From the NCBI GenBank assembly GCA_009924725.1, contig RFRA01000051.1, positions 1-7,417 on the forward strand: 7,417 bases of DNA, given 5' to 3'. The DNA comes from Actinomycetota bacterium (GTDB lineage Bacteria; Actinomycetota; Actinomycetes; Nanopelagicales; Nanopelagicaceae). The notes under the pieces are model-generated. The model had not been told where the DNA came from. It made no database searches and worked only from the letters and a program-made list of their open reading frames with translations. Positions 6,776 to 7,417 of the stretch are shown here, in pieces. Made by a program: the position numbers and the translations under genes. Every line of letters starts with the position of its first letter. Within the stretch, counting starts at the first letter, position 1.

Positions 6776-6825
6776 GGCGCAAACCTAGCAAGGCAAGGGC
6801 CGAATTACTGCGATAACCTTTCAGG
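6776..6825. promoter_or_regulatory. Divergent promoter region with two predicted leaderless starts
   Basis: Only 50 bases separate the two divergent start codons. On the plus strand TAACCT (6814-6819) is followed by six bases and then the GTG at 6826. On the minus strand TAGGTT (6782-6787) is followed by six bases and then the ATG at 6775, and is preceded by TGC, an extended -10. Both fit TANNNT placed so that transcription begins at the start codon, as is common in actinobacteria. Neither -35 region resembles TTGACA. No good Shine-Dalgarno precedes the GTG: the AGG there abuts it. Confidence 0.5.
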
Positions 6826-7417
6826 GTGCCAAAAATTATTTTGATTCGACATGCTCACTCAACAGCCAACGCAGCTGGAGTTCTCTCTGGTCAATTGCCG
6901 AATGTGCACTTATCTAAATCGGGGCAAGAACAAGCCGAACGATTAGCAGAACGATTAGGCAAGTTAACTATTTCCCAAGTTCAAGTTAGCCCAATGGATC
7001 GCTGTTCTGAAACTTTGGCCCCTTGGCTGGCCAAGTATGGAAAAGGCGTAACTGTTATCTCGGAACCAAATTTGATTGAAGTTGATTATGGAAAGTGGTC
7101 GGGTAAGAAGTTAGCAACACTTTCGCGGGCGAAGTTATGGCGAAAGGTTCAAGGTCAACCGAGCTCAGTTACTTTCCCAGAGGGAGAAAGTCTGGCCCAG
7201 ATGCAAGTTCGTGCGATGCAAACAGTCCACGATTTCTTTTCCTCTGACCTAGAGATGACCATCATGGTCTCGCACGGCGATGTCATTAAAGCGATTGTCG
7301 CAAGTTCAATGGGAATGCATCTTGATGATTTCCAGCGCATCGTGATTGACCCTGCCTCGATCTCAATTCTTGAATCAAATGGCGGTTCAATCCGACTCAC
7401 TCGACTAAATGATTCAG
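6826..7417 (+). CDS. Histidine phosphatase family protein (MSMEG_4193-like phosphomutase), 3' end missing
   Basis: The first 197 codons are visible and the frame is open at the window edge; relatives run to about 225-235 residues. Histidine-phosphatase marks are R8-H9 in LIRHAHSTAN (H9 becomes phosphorylated), R59 in SPMDRCSET, E85 in IEVDYGKWSG, and the second histidine H150 in VSHGDVIKAI. The segments LWRKVQGQPSS, MHLDDFQRIVIDPASIS and the terminal RLND are those I associate with the actinobacterial MSMEG_4193 family of putative phosphomutases, usually followed by a DUF3090 gene; the substrate is not established. The start is GTG at 6826, since an in-frame TAA at 6814-6816 excludes anything earlier and later starts would cut the RHA motif. 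It probably comes from a leaderless transcript. Confidence 0.9.
   Translation, partial: MPKIILIRHAHSTANAAGVLSGQLPNVHLSKSGQEQAERLAERLGKLTISQVQVSPMDRCSETLAPWLAKYGKGVTVISEPNLIEVDYGKWSGKKLATLSRAKLWRKVQGQPSSVTFPEGESLAQMQVRAMQTVHDFFSSDLEMTIMVSHGDVIKAIVASSMGMHLDDFQRIVIDPASISILESNGGSIRLTRLNDS

Noticed and set aside
7155..7400. 81-codon minus-strand open frame opposite the histidine phosphatase
   Set aside because: It is antisense to conserved codons of the phosphatase, including H150, and is explained by them.

Overview
The window looks like a piece of a compact, AT-leaning actinobacterial chromosome (GC in the mid-40s by eye). The best lineage clues are the histidine phosphatase at the right end, which resembles the actinobacterial MSMEG_4193-type phosphomutases, the actinobacterial style of the thymidine kinase zinc site, a tRNA without encoded CCA, and two probable leaderless starts (TANNNT about 6 nt before the start codon). 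A streamlined freshwater actinobacterium of the Nanopelagicales (acI) kind would fit, but this is inference from gene content and style, not a database match.

Layout. Bases 1-213 (+) are the C-terminal end of a DUF554 membrane protein. It converges, with a 4-base overlap, on a minus-strand block that reads, in transcription order from 4426 down to 210: tRNA-Leu(GAG), apt (adenine phosphoribosyltransferase), a membrane acyltransferase with an extracytoplasmic SGNH domain, tdk (thymidine kinase), and a zinc alcohol dehydrogenase. apt to acyltransferase (TTGA) and tdk to adh (ATGA) are 4-base stop/start overlaps, and acyltransferase to tdk is an 18-base gap. The four protein genes therefore look like one operon, possibly driven from the promoter in front of the tRNA. 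On the plus strand, 4529-5839 encodes an M20 metallopeptidase, divergent from the tRNA. It converges with a 15-base overlap on a minus-strand aldo/keto reductase (5825-6775). A 50-base divergent promoter region then leads to the histidine phosphatase (6826 to the window edge, incomplete).

Function. apt and tdk are purine and pyrimidine salvage genes, while the gene between them probably O-acylates a cell-surface polymer. The dehydrogenase, the aldo/keto reductase and the peptidase are general metabolic enzymes whose exact substrates cannot be read from sequence. No mobile element, CRISPR array, toxin-antitoxin pair or defence system is visible. The longest stretch without a gene is 4427-4528 (102 bases). 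The most interesting features are gene-expression architecture: leaderless divergent starts, Shine-Dalgarno-free overlapping starts (one TTG), and convergent genes that overlap and leave no room for a terminator. I see no convincing undescribed system here.
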